Shown here piece after piece: positions 45,119 through 53,445 of a stretch of 64,000 nucleotides of DNA. The notes below the pieces were generated by a model. It saw only the letters and a program-made list of their open reading frames with translations. It made no database searches and had not been told where the DNA came from. The translations under genes and the position numbers were made by a program. Source of the DNA: Fodinisporobacter ferrooxydans (GTDB lineage: Bacteria > Bacillota > Bacilli > Tumebacillales > MYW30-H2); contig NZ_CP089291.1 of assembly GCF_022818495.1 (NCBI RefSeq), positions 921,536 to 985,535 of the forward strand, given 5' to 3'. How positions within the stretch are numbered: position 1 is the stretch's first letter; each line of letters begins with the position of its first letter.

Positions 45119-45273
45119 GTGCGTGTTCAAAAAGTGGTTAAGTAAGACACAAGGAGTGCGAAGCCGAAGCACGAAAAGGCGACGGAGTGTACGTGTTTGG
45201 TACATGAGTAAGCCTTTTTGGGATTCGGCAAAGCAAACCGCCGTGGAGTTTTGACTACTTTTTGAACATCCTC
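45119..45273. mobile_element. 155-bp MITE, copy 2
   Basis: This copy is nearly identical to copy 1, with a handful of substitutions and no length change. It is flanked by the 5-bp direct repeat TTCTA (45114-45118 and 45274-45278). It lies between fabZ and the PgsA-like gene, so fabZ is transcribed from or across its edge. Confidence 0.9.
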
Positions 45274-45347
45274 TTCTAGTATAGACATGGGAGATTTAAC
45301 ACACAATAGTCGTATCTTCTACAGCCCCGGGGCTGGGAAGTTTATAT

Positions 45348-45383
45348 AAAAAGCACCTCCGCTGCGGGCGGCGGGTGCTTTTT
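45348..45383 (-). terminator. Rho-independent terminator of the PgsA-like gene
   Basis: AAAAAGCACC and GGTGCTTTTT pair around a GC-rich centre. The hairpin begins immediately at the minus-strand stop (45382-45384), so stop codon and terminator overlap by two bases. Confidence 0.9.
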
Positions 45384-45933
45384 ATTCCCATCCTTCCATG
45401 CGCTCCGCATCTACCTCTACCGGTCGATTCAAAAGGCGGAATTGTGTCAGATAGACAAAGCTTGTCAGAAACGATACTGCAACGGTCAACCACAACAGTA
45501 CGATGGAAAATGACCAGCCAAACATGATAGTGAGAATGGTCAGATAATACAGGACGGTTGTGGATTTGCCCCAGATGGTGGCAGGGACGGTTTTTTTGCC
45601 GCGCACATGAAAATAAGCGGAAACTGCGATCATTCCCAATTCTCTCGCCAGAATCAGCCCTGCCAGCAGATCCGGTATGGCATGTGAAACGACCAGGGAC
45701 AGGAAAACAGCCAACACCATCAATTTATCCGCAAGCGGATCCAGCAAGCTGCCGATCTCCGTGATCTGGCCATATCTGCGCGCCAAATGTCCATCCAATA
45801 CGTCAGTCAATCCCGCGAACAGCAAGATCAGCAGCGCATACAGGATATGATGATCGAAGCTTTCGAAAAACACGCCCAAATACAATGGAATCAGTAAAAA
45901 ACGCAGCATAGTGATTGCGTTTGGCAAATTCAC
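45382..45933 (-). CDS. CDP-alcohol phosphatidyltransferase (PgsA-like)
   Basis: This 183-residue membrane enzyme carries the invariant CDP-alcohol motif DG..AR........G...D...D as DVLDGHLARRYGQITEIGSLLDPLADK (about 43-70) among five or six membrane helices. The family makes phosphatidylglycerol phosphate from CDP-diacylglycerol and glycerol 3-phosphate, or related lipids. The main pgsA of Bacilli is usually elsewhere (next to cinA/recA), so this may be a paralogue. The start is GTG, 7-8 nt after GAGGTGA. Confidence 0.88.
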   Translation of the reverse strand: MNLPNAITMLRFLLIPLYLGVFFESFDHHILYALLILLFAGLTDVLDGHLARRYGQITEIGSLLDPLADKLMVLAVFLSLVVSHAIPDLLAGLILARELGMIAVSAYFHVRGKKTVPATIWGKSTTVLYYLTILTIMFGWSFSIVLLWLTVAVSFLTSFVYLTQFRLLNRPVEVDAERMEGWE

Positions 45934-46049
45934 ATTCCATTCACCTCACAATACCAACATGTAGTATACCTATATGTCGAGGGATCAGGCAAATGTCATT
46001 CCGAATACAATGACTTTCTGAACGTATAAATCTGAATGTATAAATCCAC

Positions 46050-46100
46050 ACGCGCAAAAAGGCAGATGGGGTCCGAGTAGCCATCCGCCTTTCTCTTTTG
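46050..46100 (-). terminator. Terminator after the flhO-flhP unit
   Basis: On the minus strand AAAGGCGGATGG pairs with CCCATCTGCCTTT and a TTTTT run follows, about 40 bp beyond the flhP stop at 46140. Confidence 0.8.
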
Positions 46101-46139
46101 CTTGTCCTTTATCCTCGATCCGCATGTTTACTTTACCCA

Positions 46140-46997
46140 TCAATTGCGGAGATTATTCGCGATCGCCATCATTTGATCGGCTGTGGTGATTGCTTTGGCA
46201 TCCAGTTCAAAGGCGTGCTGTGTCTGGATGAGATCCGTCATTTGTTGAATCGTATCGACATTGGATTGCTCCAGGAATCCTTGATGGATGGTTCCTAAAT
46301 TCTGTGTATCTTGCGGGGTGACAGCCAATAACTGGCTCATCGGCGCAGGCGTTCCGGCAACTGCTGCAAATACATTATTCCCGGCAGGCCTTAGCGCAGT
46401 CTCCGGATCGCCAAAGTAAAACAATCCCACCTGCCCCAAATTGGTCAGCTGTCCCTTTTGTCCCGATTCCAGCGTACCATCCGGGTACACGCGGATCGAT
46501 GCCGGATTGATTCCGGTCAGGTCGATCGGCTGTCCATTGGCGTCTGTCACTTTGTAGCCCTGATCTGTCGCCAGATACTGTTTGCCGTCCGGAGCCTCAG
46601 CGATTTGAAAATGTCCGTTCCTCGTATAGGCGAGCGTTGTCTTCCCTGTACCATCAGGCACTTGTACGGCAAAGAAACTGTTTCCCTGAATGGCAAAGTC
46701 CAAGGGCTGAGACGTTACTTTCATGGCCCCATTGGAGAAGTCATTTTCCGGCCCGGTGTTCGCCACCCCGGAACCCAGTTGCAGACCGAGGGGACTGAGA
46801 CGTGTCAATGTCGCGGGATTTGTCTGAGCCATTGTCGGCATTTGCTTTTGATCGAATTGCCTGTACAGCAAATCCTGAAACGATACGCTTTGGCTTTTGT
46901 AGCCCACAGTATCCACATTTGCCAGATTATTGGAGATCGCATTGATCCGCCTTTGCTGGCTTAAAAGCCCTGACGCCGCCGTCCATAGTGCTTGCAT
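46140..46997 (-). CDS. flhP: Flagellar basal-body rod/hook protein FlhP
   Basis: The 285-residue protein has the rod/hook signatures: N-terminal ALWTAASGLLSQQRRINAISNNLANVDTVGYK, the central SQPLDFAIQGNSFFAV and YTRNGHFQI, and the C-terminal GFLEQSNVDTIQQMTDLIQTQHAFELDAKAI coiled-coil helix. It is a FlgG-like distal rod component exported by the flagellar type III system. It starts 16 bp after flhO, with AGGAG before the ATG. The pair next to mbl and spoIIID is the Bacillus order. Confidence 0.93.
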   Translation of the reverse strand: MQALWTAASGLLSQQRRINAISNNLANVDTVGYKSQSVSFQDLLYRQFDQKQMPTMAQTNPATLTRLSPLGLQLGSGVANTGPENDFSNGAMKVTSQPLDFAIQGNSFFAVQVPDGTGKTTLAYTRNGHFQIAEAPDGKQYLATDQGYKVTDANGQPIDLTGINPASIRVYPDGTLESGQKGQLTNLGQVGLFYFGDPETALRPAGNNVFAAVAGTPAPMSQLLAVTPQDTQNLGTIHQGFLEQSNVDTIQQMTDLIQTQHAFELDAKAITTADQMMAIANNLRN

Positions 46998-47012
46998 GTA
47001 TCTTCTCTCCTA

Positions 47013-47858
47013 TCATACGACTCGTCCGATCTCATTGACCGCTTTATCCATCGATAGATCGATTGTATGAATGACTTTGGAATTCGCTTCATAACTGCGC
47101 ATCACATTGATCATGGAGACCATCGTCTGTGTGGGATCGACATTGGATTGTTCGATGAAGCCATGCCGAACGTCAGCCGTGCCCGGTTGCAATGCGGCAT
47201 TGCCATATGTGTAACCATTGTCCCCATATGGAACCAATTGATTTGGATTGGCCACATCGACGACCGCCACGGAATTGCTCACTTGCAGCGGCTGCCCGCG
47301 CCCATCCAGCAAAGGCTTGTTGGTCGGCTGGCCATTGCCGTCGACCTGTACGGCTGCCGTAGTCCCGTCCGGCTGTACCTGGATGCCGGAATTCGGGACC
47401 GGGTTGCCTTTGCTGTCAATGGCCAGCAGCCGTTGTCCGGAAGCCGTGACAAGAAGGTTGTCGGCGTCTTTGACAAAATGGCCGTCCCGTGTCAGGATGG
47501 GTCCGACATTCGGTTCATTGACAGCAAAAAAAGACGTATGCAAAGGAGCATCGACAATCCCGTAGTCATACGGCTTGTCCGATTTTTGCAAGGGCCCTTC
47601 CGTGAACCGGGACAATGTCTCTTGCAGCCACACGCCCGTTCCCATCTTGCCTACTATGGGGTTTGGCGCGGCAGAATTCATGTTCAATCCTCTTCCATAG
47701 TTGATGCGCTCCATCAACTGCTCGGGAAACGCCATCAACTCTCCATCCTGCGCCTTATAGCCAGGCGTATCGGCATTCGCCAGATTATTGCTGATCACTT
47801 CCTGCAACCGTTGATTTGCAATCATTCCCGATGCGGCTGTATACAATCCGCGAATCAT
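47013..47858 (-). CDS. flhO: Flagellar basal-body rod/hook protein FlhO
   Basis: The 281-residue protein resembles FlgF/FlgG rod proteins: RGLYTAASGMIANQRLQEVISNNLANADTPGYKAQ, then LTRDGHFVKDADNLLVTASG, and the C-terminal FIEQSNVDPTQTMVSMINVMRSYEANSK. I used the ATG at 47858, 5 nt after GGGTGA; 31 upstream codons are open but charged and unlike the family. It is the first gene of the flhO-flhP unit and follows mbl by about 150 bp. Confidence 0.93.
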   Translation of the reverse strand: MIRGLYTAASGMIANQRLQEVISNNLANADTPGYKAQDGELMAFPEQLMERINYGRGLNMNSAAPNPIVGKMGTGVWLQETLSRFTEGPLQKSDKPYDYGIVDAPLHTSFFAVNEPNVGPILTRDGHFVKDADNLLVTASGQRLLAIDSKGNPVPNSGIQVQPDGTTAAVQVDGNGQPTNKPLLDGRGQPLQVSNSVAVVDVANPNQLVPYGDNGYTYGNAALQPGTADVRHGFIEQSNVDPTQTMVSMINVMRSYEANSKVIHTIDLSMDKAVNEIGRVV

Positions 47859-48006
47859 CCGTATCACCCGACTTTCGATTTCGTTTTTCGGTTCTGATTT
47901 TCCGTATATTTGCCTTTTTCGTCTGTTCGCTTTTTCCGTTTCTTCTTTCATCCTTCTATATGAACACGGTCATGCCATATCAGGATCCGGTTATACAGTC
48001 ACGTGT

Positions 48007-49032
48007 TTATATGACACCGATTTTTTTCTTGTTGTTTAAAAGGGAGCGCGATACTTTATCGAGATTGTCCAATGCAATCCCGGTGCCTCTGACAACACAG
48101 GACATAGGCTCTTCCGCGATATGTACAGGCACTTGCAGCTGATCGACCATCAATTGGTCCAATCCGTACAGCAGCGCGCCGCCGCCTGTCAATACAATGC
48201 CTTTGTCATAAATGTCGGCCGCCAACTCTGGGGGAGTGCGTTCCAATACGTGCTTGGCTGTTGCGATGATATTTACCACTGTCTCTTCAAGGGCTTCCCG
48301 CATCTCTTCTGATCCGACCGTAACCGTCTTGGGCAATCCGCTGATCATATCCCGACCCCGTACGTCGATCTCTTCCGTCCGCGCACCCGGATATACGGAT
48401 GCGATATGAATTTTGATCTCTTCTGCCGTCCGTTCTCCGATCAATAAACTGTAGTGTTTGCGAATGTGGCGAATGATCGCTTCGTCGAACTTGTCCCCTG
48501 CTACCCGAATAGAATTGGAGGTGACGACGTCTCCCAAAGATAAAACCGCTACGTCTGTCGTGCCTCCACCAATGTCCACCACCATGCTGCCGCTTGGTTG
48601 AAATATGTCCAGACCAGCTCCAATCGCAGCCGCTTTCGGCTCCTCAATCAAAAATACTTCCTTGGCTCCTGTGCGCTCCGCTGCTTCCCGCACCGCTTTT
48701 TGCTCGACTGACGTAATGCCGGCCGGTACGCAAATCATGACACGAGGCCGCAAAAACATATTTTTGCCGATGGTGCGCTGAATAAAGTGCCGCAGCATGA
48801 TCTCGGTAATGTCGAAATCTGCGATCACGCCTTCACGCAATGGGCGAATAGCAACGATGTTCCCGGGTGTCCGTCCAAGCATCCGGCGAGCTTCTTCACC
48901 GACCGCTACCACTCGCCGCGTCTGGCTCTCAATGGCAACTACAGATGGTTCATCTAATACAATCCCTCTGCCTTTCACATGGACCAATACATTCGCGGTC
49001 CCCAGGTCAACACCTATGTCTTTCCCGAACAT
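48007..49032 (-). CDS. mbl: Rod-shape actin homologue Mbl
   Basis: The 341-residue actin-like protein has the ATPase motifs DIGVDLGTANVLVHVKGRGIVL (phosphate 1), VVDIGGGTTDVAVLSLG (phosphate 2) and GIVLTGGGALLYGLD (adenosine). Its position between spoIIID and flhO identifies it as Mbl rather than MreB or MreBH. It organises cylindrical cell-wall synthesis at the membrane. AAGGAGG lies 9-10 nt before the ATG. Confidence 0.96.
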   Translation of the reverse strand: MFGKDIGVDLGTANVLVHVKGRGIVLDEPSVVAIESQTRRVVAVGEEARRMLGRTPGNIVAIRPLREGVIADFDITEIMLRHFIQRTIGKNMFLRPRVMICVPAGITSVEQKAVREAAERTGAKEVFLIEEPKAAAIGAGLDIFQPSGSMVVDIGGGTTDVAVLSLGDVVTSNSIRVAGDKFDEAIIRHIRKHYSLLIGERTAEEIKIHIASVYPGARTEEIDVRGRDMISGLPKTVTVGSEEMREALEETVVNIIATAKHVLERTPPELAADIYDKGIVLTGGGALLYGLDQLMVDQLQVPVHIAEEPMSCVVRGTGIALDNLDKVSRSLLNNKKKIGVI

Positions 49033-49197
49033 GTACGAAAAATCCTCCTTAAGTCCTCTCGACAGATAAGCGAATTCCTTTGCTACGGCGTCAACCCTAT
49101 GTCATTCGTTCCAGTGCATCTCTGTAAATCCCGGGATCCCTTTTCGATACGACGATGATTCGACATATTGTGCTAGAATTCGCGCTAGAAATACATT

Positions 49198-49506
49198 CTA
49201 TAGCGGAGAGGAAACTCCTCTATGGACAGAAAATTTTTTCGACGAATGCGCCTTTGTGTCCTCATGCCGATACTTCTTCTTGGTCGCCTCACCACCACGC
49301 AAATGGCGGATCGACTTATGGTACTCCAAAATTTCTTTGACCCTGTTGGCCAGATCAGGATTAATCTCGGGTAGCCGTTCGGTCAGATCTTTATGCACGG
49401 TACTTTTTGAAACTCCGAACTCTTTTGCGATCGTTCGTACCGTATTGCGGGTTTCTACGATATATTCGCCGATCTTCAAAGTTCGTTCTTTGATGTAATC
49501 GTGCAC
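49198..49506 (-). CDS. spoIIID: Sporulation transcription factor SpoIIID
   Basis: The 102-residue DNA-binding protein matches SpoIIID throughout: VHDYIKERTLKIGEYIVETRNTVRTIAKEFGVSKSTVHKDLTERLPEINPDLANRV, with the helix-turn-helix in TVRTIAKEFGVSKSTVHKDL. It tunes sigma-E genes in the mother cell. The GTG at 49506 follows GGAGG by 8 nt and gives the family's normal N-terminus. The frame stays open upstream, but that DNA belongs to the opposite-strand DUF402 gene region. The C-terminal tail is slightly longer than in Bacillus subtilis. Confidence 0.96.
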   Translation of the reverse strand: MHDYIKERTLKIGEYIVETRNTVRTIAKEFGVSKSTVHKDLTERLPEINPDLANRVKEILEYHKSIRHLRGGEATKKKYRHEDTKAHSSKKFSVHRGVSSPL

Positions 49507-49648
49507 GCCCTTCGCCTCCCCCATTTCTGGATTGTCTGATACATTATATGAGGGGGTGTACAGCATATTCCCGGAAGTTGCAGACGTGACAAGCCCTGAA
49601 GCGGATTTTTTCGCAAAATCAAATGGGAAGGCAAGGAGGAATCCAAGC

Positions 49649-50356
49649 ATGACAGGCAAAGACAAGCATTCGCAGTCTATAAAGGAAGAAAATAAAAATT
49701 TCTGGCCGCAGATACAGGAGGAAAAACGGCGGTATAACGGCCCTTCCAGCTTTTTTGCCTGCCGTTTGTGTGAACGGACACAAACATCCGCAAGCACCGG
49801 CAGCCATTGCCAACGGGCCATTTTATATTATGAAATGACCGAGCCCTACCATAGTGAATCATTGGGCATCCGGATTCCCAAAGGCAGTGTGACATTCGCC
49901 TATTATTGGACGGAGCGACCTTACAATCTCTACCATATGATCGATCCTACCGGTGAAACTCTCGCCTATTATTTCAATATTTCCGATCAAACGGAGATCT
50001 CCGGGACTGTGCTTCGTTGGCGCGACCTGATCGTCGATGTATTGATCCGCCAAGAAAACGTTCCGATACAGGTACAGGAACAGGTGACTGTACAAGAACA
50101 AGTGACTGCACGAGAAGAGATCCCTGAACAACAGATGCTGCCCGTACAAGAACAGGAACAAGCATGGCGCGTACGCATATTGGATGAAGAAGAAATTCCG
50201 CCGGACATCGAGCCAAAGATCCTCTCGTACATCATGTCGGCAAAGGATCATCTGGTTCGCAACTACCCGCAAATCCTGCATGAGGTCTTGCCGCTCTCGG
50301 AACGCTTGTGGCACCGGCGGCGCCAGGCCGCCAGGTTCGCAGAAACAGACCTTTGA
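49649..50356 (+). CDS. DUF402 family protein with Gln/Glu-rich insert
   Basis: The 235-residue product contains the DUF402 core (GSVTFAYYWTERPYNLYHMIDPTGETLAYYFNISDQTEISGTVLRWRDLIVDVLI, about 77-130), the fold of nucleoside-tri/diphosphate phosphatases and FAU-1-type RNases. Two features are atypical: a cysteine-containing head (ACRLCERTQTS) and a repetitive VQEQVTVQEQVTAREE segment splitting the core from the C-terminal helices. AAGGAGG lies 9 nt before the ATG at 49649. It runs divergently from spoIIID. Confidence 0.7.
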   Translation: MTGKDKHSQSIKEENKNFWPQIQEEKRRYNGPSSFFACRLCERTQTSASTGSHCQRAILYYEMTEPYHSESLGIRIPKGSVTFAYYWTERPYNLYHMIDPTGETLAYYFNISDQTEISGTVLRWRDLIVDVLIRQENVPIQVQEQVTVQEQVTAREEIPEQQMLPVQEQEQAWRVRILDEEEIPPDIEPKILSYIMSAKDHLVRNYPQILHEVLPLSERLWHRRRQAARFAETDL

Positions 50357-50555
50357 CAAAACGTTGGCGAATCCGGCTGTATTTGACTCTATCAGACAAG
50401 TCTCCCGTTTCGTACTATATCCTATGAGTCGAATGTCAGTCGTAGAATCAAAAAACTTTTTTTTGAAATTTAAAAAAATTTTTAGGTTACCCCCACAATT
50501 GGTCAATCTACCAACGTATAGTCTAGTATCCATTATTTAACGAGGTGATTGAATC

Positions 50556-51467
50556 ATGAAAAAACTATTGGCAACAGTAACAGCAGTCACAACAATCGCA
50601 ACAATCGCTGGCGGTACCGTTCCTGCATTTGCTTCCACCTATAATTTTCATGGCATACATATGCGCGGGAACCACAACAGCATCAACATTCAAGACAACT
50701 CTACCAACTACAATTTCACGACAAACATTACGTTTAATGATTTGGGCAATTTCCGCTGGGCAGCAAAAGCAATTGAAGACATGGCGAAAAAAGGAATTAT
50801 CAAAGGCATGGGTAAACATCAGTTTGATCCGGGCCAATCCATTACACGGGCGCAATTCGCCGTATTGGTCACAAAGCAGTTCGGCTTGCAAACATCGACG
50901 ACTGCAACTCAGGATTTTGCAGATGTGCCGCCGACTCTTGCAAACGGCAAACCAAACTGGGCATTCCCATATGTCGAAGCGACAAAAGACTATTTTGATG
51001 CGACTGCAAACTTGAGCGGCGGCTACAATTTCAATCCAAGCCAACCGATGCGCCGGGAAGATGTGGCTGTAACGCTTGTAAAAATCATGGAGAAGCTGAA
51101 CCTGGTTCAACCGGATTCCTCCGATCAGGTACAGCAAGTACTCGCAAATTATCAGGATTTGGATCAAGTTCCAGGCTCCTTGCAGACATATATCGCTACG
51201 GCCATCACGAATAACTTGATGAAAGGCGACGGCAACGGCAATTTCGCGCCATTGCGCCCATTGCGCCGTGCAGAAGCCGCTGTATTGCTGGATCGCATTT
51301 CAAGTCAAATGGTCGTCGTACCGGGAGACAATCCAACTACTACAGTAACGACCGATACGTATGGCTCGTCTACCGTTTCCAACGACAACTACAGCACGGA
51401 TAACTCGGCTGCAAGCACAGATTCCGCTTCCACAACGATCACTACAGAAGACCACAGCAACGACTGA
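50556..51467 (+). CDS. Secreted SLH-domain protein
   Basis: The 303-residue protein has a signal peptide (KLLATVTAVTTIATIAGGTVPAFA) and three SLH-type repeats (about 60-110, 120-180 and 195-255). The repeats carry F.WA.KAIEDMAKKGIIKGMGKHQFDPGQSITRAQFA and the KGDGNGNFAPLRPLRRAEAAVLLDRI ending. A Ser/Thr/Asn-rich tail of about 45 residues completes it. There is no catalytic domain, so it is probably a small wall-bound structural protein. GAGGTGA precedes the ATG. Confidence 0.88.
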   Translation: MKKLLATVTAVTTIATIAGGTVPAFASTYNFHGIHMRGNHNSINIQDNSTNYNFTTNITFNDLGNFRWAAKAIEDMAKKGIIKGMGKHQFDPGQSITRAQFAVLVTKQFGLQTSTTATQDFADVPPTLANGKPNWAFPYVEATKDYFDATANLSGGYNFNPSQPMRREDVAVTLVKIMEKLNLVQPDSSDQVQQVLANYQDLDQVPGSLQTYIATAITNNLMKGDGNGNFAPLRPLRRAEAAVLLDRISSQMVVVPGDNPTTTVTTDTYGSSTVSNDNYSTDNSAASTDSASTTITTEDHSND

Positions 51468-51533
51468 TACGTACTCAAACTAAGTACTCAAACAGCGCCA
51501 ATTTTTAAAGGCTGACAACTTCCAAATAAAAAG

Positions 51534-51567
51534 AAGATCAGAGGGCAATTGTCTCTCTGATCTTTTT
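51534..51567. terminator. Bidirectional terminator between SLH gene and spoIIQ
   Basis: AAGATCAGAG/CTCTGATCTT (10 bp) with an 11-nt loop, flanked by A-rich and T-rich runs, lies between two convergent genes and can serve both. Confidence 0.9.
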
Positions 51568-51586
51568 ATGTTCGCCTATTATCGAA

Positions 51587-52330
51587 TTAATGCGTATTTG
51601 CTTTTGCCGGTAAAACAGAGGCAGGGTTGATGACTTGTCCATCTTTGCGCACTTCAAAGTAGAGATGGTTTTTCGCACTCGCCTCGAATTTGCAATAGCC
51701 GCTATCACCGATTGGCTGTCCTTGTGTCACTTGATCGCCTTTGTTGACATCCACTTTGCCGAGGGACGCATAGACTGTCACATATCCATCCGGATGTGTG
51801 ATTTCAACGGTTTGGCCGTTTAACGGATTGTCTTCTACATTTGTCACCTGGCCGGCTGCTGCTGCCAATACAGTAAATGTGGCATCATTTTGCGCCTGAA
51901 TGTCGATTCCATTGTGTGTGTAAAAATGGTTGTCATAGTTGACAAGAGCTGCTGCCTGCGCTTTGGCGTCAGTCGATGTTTCATCATAGTATCCGACGAC
52001 TACACTGGCATTTGCCGCATCCGGGCCAACGGGCCATTGAAAGCTTGGAGCGGCGTTTGCTGCCGCTGACGGATTGGCAGGTGCAGAGTTTTGATTCGTC
52101 TGCGTTTGCGTCTGTGTGTTTTGAGCTACGTCTGATGGCGGATTGCTTGCTTGATGATTTGTTTTCACGTACATCAGACTGATGATGAGACCGGCTGCCG
52201 CAAGGTACATGACTGGGAATGCCCAGCGCTTCGAGAAAAATTTGTTGCGCCCGCTTTGATGTGTAGTTTTGCGGGAAGTTGATGTGTTTTCTTGACTGTT
52301 CTGATTTTTTTCTTTTTCTTGATTATTCAT
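51587..52330 (-). CDS. spoIIQ: SpoIIQ-like M23 (LytM-fold) sporulation protein
   Basis: The 247-residue protein has a cytoplasmic basic/Asn-Gln head, one membrane helix (FPVMYLAAAGLIISLMYV, about 38-56) and an extracellular LytM domain (about 105-240). The first zinc motif is kept (HNGIDI), but the HxH motif is HLY (NHLYFEVRKDG), so zinc binding is probably lost or weakened; degenerate metal sites are known in SpoIIQ. It links the forespore membrane to SpoIIIAH in the mother cell. Location near spoIIID and spoIID supports the call. Confidence 0.9.
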   Translation of the reverse strand: MNNQEKEKNQNSQENTSTSRKTTHQSGRNKFFSKRWAFPVMYLAAAGLIISLMYVKTNHQASNPPSDVAQNTQTQTQTNQNSAPANPSAAANAAPSFQWPVGPDAANASVVVGYYDETSTDAKAQAAALVNYDNHFYTHNGIDIQAQNDATFTVLAAAAGQVTNVEDNPLNGQTVEITHPDGYVTVYASLGKVDVNKGDQVTQGQPIGDSGYCKFEASAKNHLYFEVRKDGQVINPASVLPAKANTH

Positions 52331-52465
52331 GTGATATCACCTCATTAAGCCATTGTGGCCAAACCGCTTGGCAGATATACACATGAAACATCGATAACTA
52401 AAAATTTTTTGTAATTTTCTTGTTTTTTATGCATGGGGAAATGAAAAAGTTGATACCTGACAAAA

Positions 52466-52505
52466 ATCGAGCAGATCCATGGATCAATTCATGGATCTGC
52501 TCGAT
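52466..52505 (-). terminator. Strong terminator of the AbrB/RelE-type operon
   Basis: A perfect 16-bp stem (ATCGAGCAGATCCATG and its complement) with an 8-nt loop lies directly at the stop of the minus-strand toxin-like gene (52508) and is followed on that strand by TTTTT. Confidence 0.92.
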
Positions 52506-52507
52506 TA

Positions 52508-52804
52508 TCAGATTAAGTATCTCTTTACTTCATCATAAAAATTTTCGCGAGTTCCAAAGTAGACAAACGTTATATGATCATTACTTTCGGAATACAAATA
52601 ACAAATTCGCAAAGATACCTGATCAAATTTAAAATCGTAAGACTGAAACCCTTGCAAATCACCTTTGAGATACGACCCAATTCCCGGATTTTGGACGATT
52701 ACATACTGTTGTGTACATAATTCATCATACAATCGCGGCGCCTTCCTACTTGCTTGTTTGAGCAATCGATCCATCTTCTTTGTCGAAGAATATGTCGAGG
52801 CCAT
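52508..52804 (-). CDS. RelE/ParE-superfamily toxin-like protein
   Basis: The 98-residue protein shows a RelE/YafQ-like pattern: a helical start (KKMDRLLKQASRKAPRLYDEL), GSYLKGDLQGFQSYDFKFDQVSLRICYLY as the central sheet, and VYFGTRENFYDEVKRYL at the end. Such toxins cleave ribosome-bound mRNA. The start at 52804 is preceded by AGGAG and lies inside the upstream antitoxin gene. The overlap and shared terminator indicate one unit. Confidence 0.72.
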   Translation of the reverse strand: MASTYSSTKKMDRLLKQASRKAPRLYDELCTQQYVIVQNPGIGSYLKGDLQGFQSYDFKFDQVSLRICYLYSESNDHITFVYFGTRENFYDEVKRYLI

Positions 52805-53180
52805 TAAAATCTTCTCCTTCTCCATCCTCCGACTCCGGATCAGCTTTCATGTCATCCAAGAATTGTTGAATACGTTTTTCCATTTGCTTATTGTATTCGT
52901 TAATCCGATAAGCTATTTCTTTTGCCAACTCTTCACCGGTATAACCATCCGATATTACTTTTCGTACAATACTCTCGATGTCCAAATCAGAAACAGTTCT
53001 GGTACGATGACGAACTGGTTTAAGAAAGATGCCATCCTCTAGCAAATATGCTTGAACCGTTTCTTCAACACCTAAATGATCAAAAAAACTTTTTGGAATC
53101 GTGAGTTGTCTTTTACTGGTAATTTTAATATCCCTGTGTTCTTGCACTTGATCCAGATCAAAAATTATTTTATTCATCAT
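52746..53180 (-). CDS. AbrB/SpoVT-domain antitoxin-like protein
   Basis: The 144-residue protein begins with a swapped-hairpin AbrB domain (IKITSKRQLTIPKSFFDHLGV...YLLEDGIFLKPV, about 18-60). A helical, acidic C-terminal half follows that would wrap the toxin. It probably represses its own promoter. The ATG at 53180 (or the adjacent one at 53177) follows GAGTGA. It overlaps the toxin gene by 59 nt. Confidence 0.78.
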   Translation of the reverse strand: MMNKIIFDLDQVQEHRDIKITSKRQLTIPKSFFDHLGVEETVQAYLLEDGIFLKPVRHRTRTVSDLDIESIVRKVISDGYTGEELAKEIAYRINEYNKQMEKRIQQFLDDMKADPESEDGEGEDFNGLDIFFDKEDGSIAQTSK

Positions 53181-53445
53181 TTTACTTTTCACTCTTTCAA
53201 TTTAGGCTCCGTTATCGTTTTATCTGGCATTTCCTTATCAATAGTACGTTTAGTGGAATAAGCCATTATTTTCGCCATCAAATCATCAATATTTACGTAA
53301 AGGTCACTAGTAATGTTTCACTTGCTTCTGACATTCGTACATTCAAGGCGCATTCCTTACTCAGTAAGGAGATTGTATCGTAATATACAACATATGTCAA
53401 TCTAACATCAAAAGATTTCTTGAACAGCTACGGCTGCCTAATTCT

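Noticed and set aside
49507-49821. N-terminal extension of SpoIIID by about 105 codons
   Set aside because: The extra sequence is unlike the family. A GTG with a strong ribosome site gives the normal SpoIIID start, and the DNA belongs to the divergent DUF402 gene.
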